Shown here: positions 53,136 through 61,370 of the stretch, piece by piece
How positions within the stretch are numbered: position 1 is the stretch's first letter
Layout of the letters: each line of letters begins with the position of its first letter
Origin: Embleya sp042956465
GTDB lineage: Bacteria; Actinomycetota; Actinomycetes; Streptomycetales; Streptomycetaceae
DNA length: 64,000 bases
Direction of reading: 5' to 3'
Assembly: GCF_042956465.1 (NCBI RefSeq)
Contig: NZ_JBIBGL010000003.1
Location: forward strand, 248,001-312,000
Translations under genes and position numbers: made by a program
The notes under the pieces: model-generated
Seen by the model: the letters and a program-made list of their open reading frames with translations, nothing else
Told to the model about the DNA's origin: nothing
The model's database searches: none

Positions 53136-53774
53136 ATGCCCGGGTCACGAGCGATTCGTGACGAGGTGGAACGACAGGTGTTCACGGTCGTCGATCTGGA
53201 GACGACCGGCCTGGATCCGCTGGAGGCGCGGATCACCGAGATCGCCGCGGTCCGGGTGCGCGGATCGGACCGGTTGGGCGAGTTCGCGACCCTGGTCGCG
53301 CCCGGTGTACCGATCCCCGAGTTCATCACCGACCTGACCGGGATATCCGACGACCTGGTGGCCGACGCGCCGCCGCTGCACCTGGTGCTGCCGGCGTTCA
53401 CCCGCTTCGCCGAGGACGCCATCCTGGTCGCCCACAACGCCCCCTTCGACGTGGGGTTTCTGCGTGCGGCGAGCCTCGCGTGCGATCGGCCCTGGCCCGA
53501 CCTCCAGGTGGTGGACACACTCGCGCTGGCCCGCGCGCTGCTGCCCCCGGGGACGGTGCCGAACATGCGCCTGGGCACCCTCGCACGGTACTTCGAGGCG
53601 CCCACCGACCCGACCCACCGAGCCTTGGCCGACGCCCGGGCCACCGCACACGTCCTGCGCGCGTTCATCGGCCGGATGCACGAGAGCGGACGGCACGAGC
53701 TGGCCGACCTGCTCGCCCTCGGCCGACCGCCGGCACCCAGGGTCTGTCCGGGGCAAACCACCCCGATCGGGTGA
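53136..53774 (+). CDS. DEDDh 3'-5' exonuclease (DnaQ-like)
   Basis: Exonuclease of 212 residues with a full DEDDh set: Asp20 and Glu22 in VVDLETTG, Asp105 in HNAPFDVGFL, His161 and Asp166 in DPTHRALADA. It is like the epsilon subunit of DNA polymerase III. By place it corresponds to the N-terminal half of mycobacterial Rv2191, but the UvrC-like C-terminal part of that protein is lacking here. ATG at 53136 is the likely start, though the ribosome-binding site is poor. A short Cys-containing tail ends the protein. Confidence 0.87.
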   Translation: MPGSRAIRDEVERQVFTVVDLETTGLDPLEARITEIAAVRVRGSDRLGEFATLVAPGVPIPEFITDLTGISDDLVADAPPLHLVLPAFTRFAEDAILVAHNAPFDVGFLRAASLACDRPWPDLQVVDTLALARALLPPGTVPNMRLGTLARYFEAPTDPTHRALADARATAHVLRAFIGRMHESGRHELADLLALGRPPAPRVCPGQTTPIG

Positions 53775-53883
53775 CGTCCGGGAGTGTCGACCGCGCGGGC
53801 CTTCCTCCCGTTGCGGCTGCCCGCGCGGGTCGCGCGCCGACTAAGCTCGGGCATCTTGTCGTCGAGAGCCGGAGGACTACCCC

Positions 53884-54162
53884 GTGATCACCGCGATCGT
53901 GCAGGTCAAGACGCGTGTGGACCAGACCCCGGAAATCGCGGAGGCGATCGCCGCGATCGAGGGCGTGAGCGAGGTCTACTCGGTGACCGGTGAGTTCGAC
54001 CTGATCGCCATGGTGCGCGTCCGCGCCCACGACGACCTGGCCGACGTCATCCCGGGCCGCCTCAACAAGGTCCCCGGCGTGGAAGCCACCACGACCCACA
54101 TCGCCTTCCGCACCTACTCCCACCACGACCTCGAAGCGGCCTTCGCCATCGGCCTGGAGTAA
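53884..54162 (+). CDS. Stand-alone RAM (Lrp/AsnC ligand-binding) protein
   Basis: A 92-residue protein consisting only of the amino-acid-binding RAM domain of the Lrp/AsnC family, without DNA-binding HTH. The pattern 'AIVQVKT...EIAEAIAAIEGVSEVYSVTGEFDLIAMVRV' (parts quoted) with GEFDL as the ligand-loop core is clear. Such proteins form dimers or larger rings and may modulate Lrp-type regulators. GTG at 53884 has CCGGAGGACT upstream. A hairpin terminator lies 8 nt after the stop codon. Confidence 0.9.
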   Translation: MITAIVQVKTRVDQTPEIAEAIAAIEGVSEVYSVTGEFDLIAMVRVRAHDDLADVIPGRLNKVPGVEATTTHIAFRTYSHHDLEAAFAIGLE

Positions 54163-54169
54163 CCCCTCA

Positions 54170-54200
54170 GCCCTGCCGGACCTCCAACCCCCGGCAGGGC
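54170..54200 (+). terminator. Terminator of RAM gene
   Basis: GCCCTGCCGG (54170-54179) pairs exactly with CCGGCAGGGC (54191-54200) over an 11-nt loop, 8 nt after the stop codon. Confidence 0.8.
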
Positions 54201-54257
54201 CACCCCTCCACCAAGCCACTCGAGGACCCCCCGGCCAAGCCCACCCGGACCGGCCCC

Positions 54258-54525
54258 AAGCACCACGGCTACACCCCCACCCGAGCAACCCACCTCAGCC
54301 CGTCCGGCGCTTGGGGACACCCCCCAGCAGGGCCGCCCCCAGCCGGCCCGGGCCCATGCACCGCAACACCCCACCCGGGCAACCCAAACCAGCCCGTCCG
54401 GCGCTTGAGGACACCCTTGGCAAGGCCGCCCCCAGCCGGCCCGGGCCCATGCACCGCAACACCCCACCTGGGCAACCCAAACCAGCCCGTCCGGCGCTTG
54501 AGGACACCCCCGGCCGGCAAGGCCA
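54258..54525. repeat. 93-94 bp tandem repeats with CAGCCCGTCCGGCGCTTG core
   Basis: Two near-identical units begin at 54296 and 54390, a partial third at 54483, and a degenerate half unit lies before 54296. Each opens with CAGCCCGTCCGGCGCTTGGGGAC or its GAGGAC variant (shown to 20 bases as CAGCCCGTCCGGCGCTTGAG). This opening resembles an interspersed intergenic motif common in Streptomyces genomes. The block fills the space between the RAM terminator and the convergent aminotransferase stop. Confidence 0.85.
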
Positions 54526-54532
54526 AAAAACC

Positions 54533-55927
54533 CTACGCCGCAGGCAATTCCCGCACGCCCCGCGGATCCGCATCCGGAACGCACCGGCCCCCATCGACCG
54601 TGTAGCTCCACACCGCCCCGCGCTCCACCAACTCCCGCACCGCCGCCGCAAAGCGGTCCAGGTGCTCCACGGGCGTCCCCACTCCGAAGCTGACCCGGAT
54701 CGCGTTGAGGTTCTGCTCACCCTCGGGCGCGTCCGGGGATCCACACTCGGTCGGCTGATCGGCCCGCCCGCCCAACAGGTGCCGCACCAGCGGATGAGCG
54801 CAGAACAACCCGTCCCGCACCCCGATCCCGTACTCCGCCGACAACACCGCGGCGAACCGCGAACTGTTCCACCCCTCGACCACGAACGAGAGCACCCCCA
54901 CTCGCGCCGACTCCGGCCCGAACAGCTCCAGCGTCCGCACCGCCGGAATCTGCGCCAACTTCGCCCGAAGGCGCGTCAGCAGCGCCTCCTCGCGCGCGAC
55001 CAGCGCCGCCGGCCCCGCCTCGGTGATCGCCCGGCACGCGGACGCCAACGCATAGGCACCGATCACATTCGGCGACCCCGCCTCGTGCCGAGCCGCACCG
55101 CCGTGCCACTCCACGTGGTCCCGGCTGACCGTCTTGCTCGCCCCGCCCCCGGCCAAGTACGGCTCGGCCGCGTCCAGCCAGTCGCCCCGCCCCGCCAACA
55201 CGCCCGAGCCGAACGGCGCGTACAGCTTGTGCGCCGACAGCGCGATCCAGTCCACGTCCAGGTCGGCCACCGACACCGGGTGATGCGGCGCCAGTTGCGC
55301 CGCGTCCAGCACGATCCGCGCGCCGTGCCGATGCGCGACCTCGGCCAGCTCGGCGACCGGGAAGAGCTCGCCGGTCACGTTCGAGGCTCCGGTCACGCAC
55401 ACCAGCCGAGGCCCGTCGCCGGACCCGGCGAGTGCGGCCTCCAGCGTCGCGACCGCCTGCTCCGGCGATCCGGGCGCGGCCAGTTGGGTCACCCCCGCAT
55501 GCCGCCGCCACGGCAACAGCGCCGCGTGGTGTTCGGTCTCGAAGACGAACACCCGGGTACCGCGCGGCAGTACGGACGCGAGCAGGTTGAGCGAGTCCGT
55601 GGTCCCGCGGGTGAACAGCAGCGTGTCGTCGGTCCGCAGACCCAGGAAGCTCGCGACCGTGGCCCGGCTCTGCTCGTACAGGTCGGTGGACAGCTGGGAC
55701 AGGTAACCGGCGCCCCGGTGCACGCTGCCGTAGTAGGGCAGATACGCGGACACGTCGTCCCACACCCGCTGCAGACACGGCGCACTCGCCCCGTAGTCGA
55801 GCGCGGCGTATTCGACCTCCCCGCCGGTCACCAGCGGAACGAGCACGTCCCGCCCGACCACGGGCAGCGGGGCGGCGATGGCGACGTCACAGTCGAGGGC
55901 GGTGGTGGAAGCGGTGTCAACGGTCAT
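54533..55927 (-). CDS. Class V aminotransferase (cysteine desulfurase-like)
   Basis: PLP fold-type I enzyme of 464 residues, SufS/IscS-like. The Schiff-base lysine is Lys234 in LSAHKLYAPFGSG; Asp208 and Gln211 in VLDAAQLAPH hold the cofactor; TRGTTDSLN binds the phosphate. The active-site cysteine region of true desulfurases is not clear (CAHPLVRHLL near the C-terminus is a candidate), so it may be a desulfurase, selenocysteine lyase or another beta-eliminating enzyme. It lies under a SAM-IV riboswitch and a palindromic operator, which points to sulfur-amino-acid metabolism. ATG at 55927 has GAGGAG upstream. Confidence 0.85.
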   Translation of the reverse strand: MTVDTASTTALDCDVAIAAPLPVVGRDVLVPLVTGGEVEYAALDYGASAPCLQRVWDDVSAYLPYYGSVHRGAGYLSQLSTDLYEQSRATVASFLGLRTDDTLLFTRGTTDSLNLLASVLPRGTRVFVFETEHHAALLPWRRHAGVTQLAAPGSPEQAVATLEAALAGSGDGPRLVCVTGASNVTGELFPVAELAEVAHRHGARIVLDAAQLAPHHPVSVADLDVDWIALSAHKLYAPFGSGVLAGRGDWLDAAEPYLAGGGASKTVSRDHVEWHGGAARHEAGSPNVIGAYALASACRAITEAGPAALVAREEALLTRLRAKLAQIPAVRTLELFGPESARVGVLSFVVEGWNSSRFAAVLSAEYGIGVRDGLFCAHPLVRHLLGGRADQPTECGSPDAPEGEQNLNAIRVSFGVGTPVEHLDRFAAAVRELVERGAVWSYTVDGGRCVPDADPRGVRELPAA

Positions 55928-55962
55928 GGCGAAACTCCTCGGCAGGCACGGAACATCGACGC

Positions 55963-55984
55963 GGATGTCGATTGATCGACATCC
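55963..55984. promoter_or_regulatory. Perfect palindrome before class V aminotransferase
   Basis: GGATGTCGAT-TG-ATCGACATCC has two perfect 10-bp arms and lies 36 nt before the start codon. A further half-site ACATCGAC at 55953-55960 is adjacent. It looks like an operator of a dimeric repressor placed between the riboswitch and the gene. Confidence 0.65.
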
Positions 55985-56179
55985 AAACGCACCGAATGAT
56001 CCGCTGGTGAAATGTGGTCTCGTAAGCCGCGGCTACGGGCGGCCCGGGGCGACGCGCGAGGACTCAGCGCGTACGGAATAGGGCGATTCGCCCGTTTCGA
56101 GAAAGAGATTTCACGCCATCACATGCTCCCCAGGTACAGGACCCCCGGGTCACATGGAGCATCGACTGCCGTCATGCAA

Positions 56180-56298
56180 GGGGTCCGCGCTTGCCAGGGC
56201 GCCTTACGACGCCTGACCGTGTCATCACCCGGGGCACCCCACCGCGGAGCGAGGGTTGCCGGACAGCAAGCCGGGGCTTTCCACTGTCACTCGTGACC
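56180..56298 (-). ncRNA. SAM-IV riboswitch
   Basis: Read on the minus strand, this 119-nt segment follows the actinobacterial SAM-IV consensus throughout: GGTCACGAGTGACAG, GCCCCGGCTTGCTG, CCGGCAACCCTC, GGTGGGGTGCCCCGGGTGAT and, after the P5-type hairpin, GGCAAGCGCGG. Downstream hairpins at 56123-56162 (ATGCTCC/GGAGCAT) and 56081-56093 (GGGCGA/TCGCCC) may form the expression platform. The gene served is the class V aminotransferase at 54533-55927, whose start is 252 nt further on. Confidence 0.93.
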
Positions 56299-56306
56299 TG
56301 AGCAGA

Positions 56307-56335
56307 ATTATTACCGGATGGAACGTCACGCGCAA
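56307..56335 (-). promoter_or_regulatory. Promoter of SAM-IV transcript
   Basis: On the minus strand TTGCGC (56335-56330) is followed after 17 nt by AATAAT (56312-56307), five of six matches to the -10 consensus. The start point would be near 56300, exactly at the beginning of the riboswitch. Confidence 0.7.
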
Positions 56336-56506
56336 CGACCACCCCACGGTTCCCACATCCTGGACGGCCCGACCGGCAGTACCGGCCCGACCGGCACGGG
56401 CAAGCCCACCCGGCAACAACCAGCGGCAACCCACACGACCGACACAGACGGCACCACGCCGCGCGGGTCGAGCACGACGGCCCGACCCGCCGGCGCAAGA
56501 GCCCGA

Positions 56507-57589
56507 CTACCCCCGCGCGAACGAACGCGTCGTGGCCACCCACCGATCGAGCGCGGCCTGCGCGGCCCCGGAGTCGATGGCGTCCGCGGCCCGATCGATG
56601 CCGGCCGCCAACTGTTGGGTCAGTGACCCTTCACCCGAGCCCAGCGCGGCCAGCGCCGCGGCCGAGTTCAACAGCACCGCGTCCCGCACGGCGCCCTTCT
56701 CCCCCGCGAGGAGCCTGCGGGCGACCTCCGCGTTGAACGCCGCGTCACCACCGCGCAGCGACTCGATCCCGTTCAGCGCGATCCCCAGGTCGCGCGGATC
56801 CACCCGGTCCTCGCGCACGTCGCCGTCCCGCACGATCCACACCTGCGACGTGGTGGTGACGGTCAACTCGTCCAGCCCGTCGTCGCCGCGGAACACCAGC
56901 GCGGTCGCCCCGCGGTCGGCCAGCACACCGGCCACGATCGGCGCCATCCGCAGGTCCGCGACCCCGATCGCGTGGAACCGCACCCGGGCCGGATTGGTCA
57001 ACGGCCCGAGGAAGTTGAACGTGGTCGGCACGCCCAGCTCACGGCGCGCCTGCGCGGCATGCCGCAGCGACGGGTGGAAGTGCTGTGCGAAGCACAGCGT
57101 GATGCCCGCCTCCTCGGCCGTGCGGGCCACCTGCTCCGGAGTCAGATCCAGCACCACGCCGAGCGCTTCGAGTACATCCGCGGCCCCACTCGCCGAGGAC
57201 GCCGCCCGGTTGCCGTGCTTGACCACCGTCTCGCCCGTGCCCGCGACCACGATCGCGGACATCGTCGAGATGTTCACGGTCCGGGCCAGGTCCCCACCGG
57301 TGCCGACGATGTCGACGGTGCGGCCGGGCACGTCGATGGTCGACGCGTGCGCGTACATCGCCTGCACCAGGCCCGAGACCTCGTCCACAGTCTCGCCCTT
57401 GGCGCGCAGCGCGATCACGAACCCGGCCACCTGCACCGGCGTCGCCTCGCCGGTCATGATGTGGTCCATGGCCCACGCGGTCGCATCGGCAGGCAGGTCG
57501 TCGCCCCGCATGAGCGCCGCCAGGAGGTCCCGCCAGGAACGGGCCGCCGGGTTGCCGCCGCTCTTGTTCGTAGAGGTCGAGGCGCCCAT
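56507..57589 (-). CDS. trpD: Anthranilate phosphoribosyltransferase
   Basis: Second step of tryptophan synthesis from anthranilate and PRPP (360 residues). The PRPP loop is DIVGTGGDLARTVNIST, the anthranilate site includes VVKHGNRAASSASG, and the FNFLGPLTNPARVR and DELTVT segments are typical. ATG at 57589 is taken because GGGAGCGG lies upstream; in-frame starts at 57610 and 57637 are possible. It is far from the fused anthranilate synthase at 22266 and has no Trp-rich leader, so it is not under the same attenuator. In mycobacteria trpD also lies beside ctaE-qcr genes. Confidence 0.95.
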   Translation of the reverse strand: MGASTSTNKSGGNPAARSWRDLLAALMRGDDLPADATAWAMDHIMTGEATPVQVAGFVIALRAKGETVDEVSGLVQAMYAHASTIDVPGRTVDIVGTGGDLARTVNISTMSAIVVAGTGETVVKHGNRAASSASGAADVLEALGVVLDLTPEQVARTAEEAGITLCFAQHFHPSLRHAAQARRELGVPTTFNFLGPLTNPARVRFHAIGVADLRMAPIVAGVLADRGATALVFRGDDGLDELTVTTTSQVWIVRDGDVREDRVDPRDLGIALNGIESLRGGDAAFNAEVARRLLAGEKGAVRDAVLLNSAAALAALGSGEGSLTQQLAAGIDRAADAIDSGAAQAALDRWVATTRSFARG

Positions 57590-57674
57590 GGTCCGCTCCC
57601 GCTGTGTCATCGGATAAGTCCGCGACAGCGTACCCACCGCACCCGTCCCGGCCGGGCGGTTATCCGGGATGCGG

Positions 57675-58070
57675 TCAGGCCGGCTGGCGTCCCGCGATCC
57701 GGCCCCGAATCAGGTCGGCGGCGGCGTCCGCGAGCGTGCGCGGGTCCAGCGGGTGGGCGACCACCGCGTCCGCGCGACACCACGTGGCCAGCCACGCGTC
57801 CTGCGGCCGGCCGACCAGGGTCAGCACCGGCGGGCAGTTGTAGATCTCGTCCTTGAGCTGACGGCACACGCCCATGCCGCCGGCGGGGGCGGTCTCCCCG
57901 TCCAGGATCACCAGATCGATGCCGCCCTTGTCCATCGCCTCGATCACGGCGGGCTCGGTGGCGCATTCCAGGTATTCCACGAACGGCACGTCGACGGCGG
58001 GCCTGCGCCCGAGCGCGAGGGTGACCTTCCGACGGGTGTTGCGGTCGTCGCTGTACACGAGGACGGTCAT
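57675..58070 (-). CDS. Receiver-like (pseudo)response regulator
   Basis: A single-domain CheY-like protein of 131 residues: VLVYSDDRNTRRKV at the N-terminus, the candidate phosphorylation Asp in DLVILDGETAPAGG, and a C-terminal AVVAHPLDPRTLADAA. The usual conserved lysine near residue 105 is replaced (VAHPLDP), and the first acidic pair is SDD, so phosphorylation may be lost. There is no output domain. ATG at 58070 is the conserved-looking start; ATG at 58088 has the better ribosome-binding site (CAGGTGG). It lies between trpD and respiratory genes, with unknown role. Confidence 0.75.
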   Translation of the reverse strand: MTVLVYSDDRNTRRKVTLALGRRPAVDVPFVEYLECATEPAVIEAMDKGGIDLVILDGETAPAGGMGVCRQLKDEIYNCPPVLTLVGRPQDAWLATWCRADAVVAHPLDPRTLADAAADLIRGRIAGRQPA

Positions 58071-58282
58071 GGTCTCGCCGCGCGTCATGTCCACCTGCCT
58101 GTGTCTGGGCTGCGTGTCTTCGGGGCTGCGCATGTTCAGGGCTGCGTATGCAAGTACGGGGCAACACTCGGATCGCCCCGGATGTTAGCGCTTTTCCGCA
58201 GCGATATGTGTGCCTCGTCACGCCCCGGTCCGTCCCGACCGCCCATCGACCGGCGAGCCGGCGCCGCGGGAGCGCCCCGTGC

Positions 58283-58693
58283 TCACTCGCGCGCGAGCAC
58301 CTCGTAGCCCTCGGCGTTCCCGCCCAGCCGCTGGGCCAGGCCCGCCATCCGGGTCCGCTCCCGGGCCGGCTCCAGACCGGTGAGCACCTGCTGACGGGAA
58401 ATCAGCACCCGCATCGGTCGCTCGTCGGGGGCCGGCGCCACCACCCGCCAGCCGTCCGGCGTCAGAATCCGGGCCGCCTCGTCGGCCGCCGCCAGGTCCG
58501 GCAGCGTGAGCACGTGCCGCATCACGAACACACCGGTCTCCACCGCCACTCCGGCCGCCCGCATCTCCGCGACCACCGCCGAATCGGCCCGAGCCGGATC
58601 GAAGCACGAACCGACGACGGTGAGCGTGCCGTCGTCGACGAGCACGGGAACAGGCTCCGATCGCCGGCGACGGAGGAAACGTTCGAGGATCAT
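58283..58693 (-). CDS. Hypothetical protein, RraB-like pattern
   Basis: A 136-residue protein with alternating strands and helices. The middle region (VFVMRHVLTLPDLAAADEAARIL followed by GWRVVAP) recalls the RraB ribonuclease E inhibitor fold, but the match is faint and I do not claim the function. A basic N-terminus and an ordinary alpha/beta composition suggest a soluble cytoplasmic protein. It starts 9 nt after the CtaG-like gene's stop, so it is probably cotranscribed with it. No catalytic residues are evident. Confidence 0.6.
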   Translation of the reverse strand: MILERFLRRRRSEPVPVLVDDGTLTVVGSCFDPARADSAVVAEMRAAGVAVETGVFVMRHVLTLPDLAAADEAARILTPDGWRVVAPAPDERPMRVLISRQQVLTGLEPARERTRMAGLAQRLGGNAEGYEVLARE

Positions 58694-58702
58694 GCCGCGA
58701 CG

Positions 58703-59842
58703 CTACTCGGCCGCGTCGGCCGACCGCGGTTCGGGACCCGAGGCCACTCGCACAGCCGAGTCGGCGTCCTCCGTTCGGGCAGAGTCACCCGGAAGAGTGC
58801 TCTTCGGCACGGATTTTCCGACGGCTTCGAGGCCCGGCTCCACACCGCCGCCGGCCTCGGCCGCCTCGCGCGCCAGTCGCTCCTCGCGCGCCTTGCGACC
58901 CGCCTCGATCAGTTCGAGCCGGTCCAGCCGGCGGTCCTCCCGCACGGCCTCGCGCTCCGATGCGCGAGCCCACTGCACGAACAGCACCAGGAAGACCAAC
59001 AGTCCGACGATGTCGCCGCTGCCCCACAGGATTCCGCCCGCCGTGCCCTGGTCCGAGAGCGGACTCGCGCCCCAGTCCCGACCGAGGTCGTTGTACCAGT
59101 CACCGGCCAGGACATTGGACGAGCTCATGATCGCGATGCCCAGCCACGCGTGGAACGGCAGCGTCGCGAACACCGCGAGCAATCGCATCGGATAGCTCGC
59201 CCGCGGCATCGGATCCAGACCCAGCAGTGGCCAGAACCACATGCAGCCGATGATCACGAAGTGCACGTGATTCATGTCGTGCATGAAGGTGTTTCGCAAG
59301 GTCAGCTCGTACCAGGGGGTGAAGTACAGGGCGAACGGATTGAGCACGAAGACGAAACCGGCGAACGCCGGGAAGGTGACCACCTTCGCGTATCTGCTGT
59401 GCAGCAGGGCGTTGAGTCGATTGCGCCACTTGGCCGGCAGCGTGCGCAGAGCGAGGGTGATCGGTGCGCCGAGCGCCAGGAAGATCGGCGTGATCATCGC
59501 CAGCACCATGTGCTGCACCATGTGCACGCTCAGCAACACGGTGTCGTACGCGGCCAGCGCGGACTCGGTCGCCAGCAGGAACGTGCCCAGCCCCAGCCCC
59601 AGGAAGGAAAAGCTCCGCCACCGCGACCACGAGTCGCCGCGGGCCCTGAGCTTGTGCACCCCGTACAGATAGAGGCCGCCGAAGAGCATCGCGACCAGAA
59701 TCGGGATCGGCTCGAACACCCACCCGGTCAGGAGCCGAATGGGGGTCAGTTCCGGCGGTACGTTCCCAGGGGTCGCGTGTGCCAGAAACATCCCGGCATC
59801 GCCTGTAGAGCCACTCACGGAACCAGAGCCTAACCCCGACAC
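58703..59842 (-). CDS. Cytochrome c oxidase assembly protein (CtaG/caa3 type)
   Basis: Integral membrane protein of up to 379 residues with about seven helices, of the caa3 CtaG family that helps deliver copper to cytochrome oxidase. Recognisable parts are SVHMVQHMVLAMITPIFLALGAP, NTFMHDMNHVHFVIIGCMWFWPLLG and PFHAWLGIAIMSS, whose His/Met residues suit copper handling. A long charged, disordered tail of about 90 residues ends the protein. The GTG at 59842 start would include a TTA codon at codon 4; starts at 59818 (GTG) or 59794 (ATG) would not. It is divergent from ctaE, in keeping with its role. Confidence 0.85.
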   Translation of the reverse strand: MSGLGSGSVSGSTGDAGMFLAHATPGNVPPELTPIRLLTGWVFEPIPILVAMLFGGLYLYGVHKLRARGDSWSRWRSFSFLGLGLGTFLLATESALAAYDTVLLSVHMVQHMVLAMITPIFLALGAPITLALRTLPAKWRNRLNALLHSRYAKVVTFPAFAGFVFVLNPFALYFTPWYELTLRNTFMHDMNHVHFVIIGCMWFWPLLGLDPMPRASYPMRLLAVFATLPFHAWLGIAIMSSSNVLAGDWYNDLGRDWGASPLSDQGTAGGILWGSGDIVGLLVFLVLFVQWARASEREAVREDRRLDRLELIEAGRKAREERLAREAAEAGGGVEPGLEAVGKSVPKSTLPGDSARTEDADSAVRVASGPEPRSADAAE

Positions 59843-59893
59843 GTTCTACAAGGGTTACCCCCCGAAGTGTGGGCAGATCCGGCGACCGCAATA

Positions 59894-60523
59894 ATGGCCG
59901 CCGTGGCGACAGCAACTTCACTAGAAACCGGGCCCCCCTCACACGGGACACACGGGACACTCAACCGTCCCAACTTGGTCAGCATCGGCACGATCGTCTG
60001 GTTGGCGTCCGAGCTGATGTTCTTCGCGGCTCTGTTCGCGATGTATTTCACGATCCGCTCCGTCACCGGGGCGGACGCTTGGCGTGAGCATGCCGGTGAG
60101 CTGAACATCCCGTTCTCGACGGGCAACACGACGATCCTCGTGCTGTCCTCGCTCACCTGCCAGCTCGGCGTCTTCGCGGCCGAACGCGGTGACGTCAAGA
60201 AGCTCAGAATGTGGTTCGTCATCACCTTCGTGATGGGCGCCGTCTTCGTCGGCGGCCAGGTGATGGAGTACACCGCCCTGGTCAAGGACGGAACGACGCT
60301 TTCGTCGTCGGCTTACGGTTCGGTCTTCTACCTGACCACCGGCTTCCACGGCATGCACGTGACAGGTGGCCTGATCGCCTTCCTGTTGGTCCTCGGACGC
60401 ACCTATGCGGCCCGACGGTTCACACACGAGCAGGCCACGGCCGCAATCGTCGTCTCGTACTACTGGCACTTCGTCGACGTGGTCTGGATCGGTCTGTTCT
60501 TCACGATCTACGTCATCAGGTAG
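59894..60523 (+). CDS. ctaE: Cytochrome c oxidase subunit III
   Basis: Membrane subunit of the aa3-type terminal oxidase (209 residues, five helices). Motifs are VSIGTIVWLASELMFFAALF near the N-terminus, GQVMEYTALVKDG, the TTGFHGMHVTGGL helix and SYYWHFVDVVWIGLF at the end. ATG at 59894 is chosen because relatives begin with a similar short VATAT-type segment; GTG at 59867 or 59903 is possible, and no strong ribosome-binding site helps. It heads ctaE-qcrC-qcrA-qcrB, the usual actinobacterial arrangement; the other oxidase subunits are not in the window. Confidence 0.95.
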   Translation: MAAVATATSLETGPPSHGTHGTLNRPNLVSIGTIVWLASELMFFAALFAMYFTIRSVTGADAWREHAGELNIPFSTGNTTILVLSSLTCQLGVFAAERGDVKKLRMWFVITFVMGAVFVGGQVMEYTALVKDGTTLSSSAYGSVFYLTTGFHGMHVTGGLIAFLLVLGRTYAARRFTHEQATAAIVVSYYWHFVDVVWIGLFFTIYVIR

Positions 60524-60569
60524 ACGTCCCGACACTCACTACGCAGACGACATTGGACCGGGGTTTTCC

Positions 60570-61370
60570 GTGAAAAAGCTCTCCGCGCGGCGACGCCACC
60601 CCTTGGCGGCGATCGTCGTACTCATCTTCGCGCTCGCGGCTACCGGGGGGCTGTACGCCGCGTTCGCGCCTGCCAAGAAGGCGGAGGCCGACGACTCCGC
60701 CTCCATCGCGGTCGAGGCGGGCAAGAAGCTCTACCTGAGCGGATGTTCGACGTGCCATGGGCTGGACGCCCAGGGTTCCACCGACGGTCCCTCCCTGATC
60801 GGCGTCGGCGCGGCCGCCGTCGACTTCCAGGTGTCGACGGGTCGAATGCCGCTTCAGCAGCCCGGCGCGCAGGCGCCGCGTAAGCCCGAGGTCTACACCC
60901 CGGCGCAGATCCAACAGCTGTCCGCGTACGTGGCCTCCCTCGGCGTCGGGCCCAAGATCCCGACGGCGAACATGTACGCGCCCGACGGCGACATCGTCAA
61001 CGGCGCCGAGCTGTTCCGCACGAACTGCTCGCAGTGCCACAACTTCTCCGGTGAGGGCGGCGCCCTGACCGAGGGCAAGTACGCCCCGCCGCTGAAGGAC
61101 GTGGACCCGAAGCACATCTACGAGGCCATGCTCTCCGGCCCGCAGAACATGCCTTCGTTCCCGGACAGCACGATGCCCGAGCAGCAGAAGAAGGACATCG
61201 TCACGTACGTCCACGAGACGACCAAGAAGGAGCCGAACCCCGGCGGCCTGGGTCTCGGCCGCCTCGGCCCGGTCTCCGAAGGCCTGTTCGGCTGGATCAT
61301 CGCGCTCGGTCTGCTCATCGGATGCGCGATCTGGATTGCCGCCCGGACCCCCAAGGCCAGGACCAAATGA
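60570..61370 (+). CDS. qcrC: Diheme cytochrome c subunit of bcc complex
   Basis: Electron carrier linking the bc1 complex to the oxidase (266 residues). An N-terminal membrane anchor (about 11-33) and a C-terminal helix (about 238-258) hold two cytochrome c domains outside. The heme attachment motifs are CSTCH at 59-63 and CSQCH at 153-157; Met93 (GRMP) and a Met in QNMPSFP are likely axial ligands. GTG at 60570 is the start. Its stop overlaps qcrA (ATGA), so they are translationally coupled. Two hemes in one protein replace a soluble cytochrome c. Confidence 0.96.
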   Translation: MKKLSARRRHPLAAIVVLIFALAATGGLYAAFAPAKKAEADDSASIAVEAGKKLYLSGCSTCHGLDAQGSTDGPSLIGVGAAAVDFQVSTGRMPLQQPGAQAPRKPEVYTPAQIQQLSAYVASLGVGPKIPTANMYAPDGDIVNGAELFRTNCSQCHNFSGEGGALTEGKYAPPLKDVDPKHIYEAMLSGPQNMPSFPDSTMPEQQKKDIVTYVHETTKKEPNPGGLGLGRLGPVSEGLFGWIIALGLLIGCAIWIAARTPKARTK

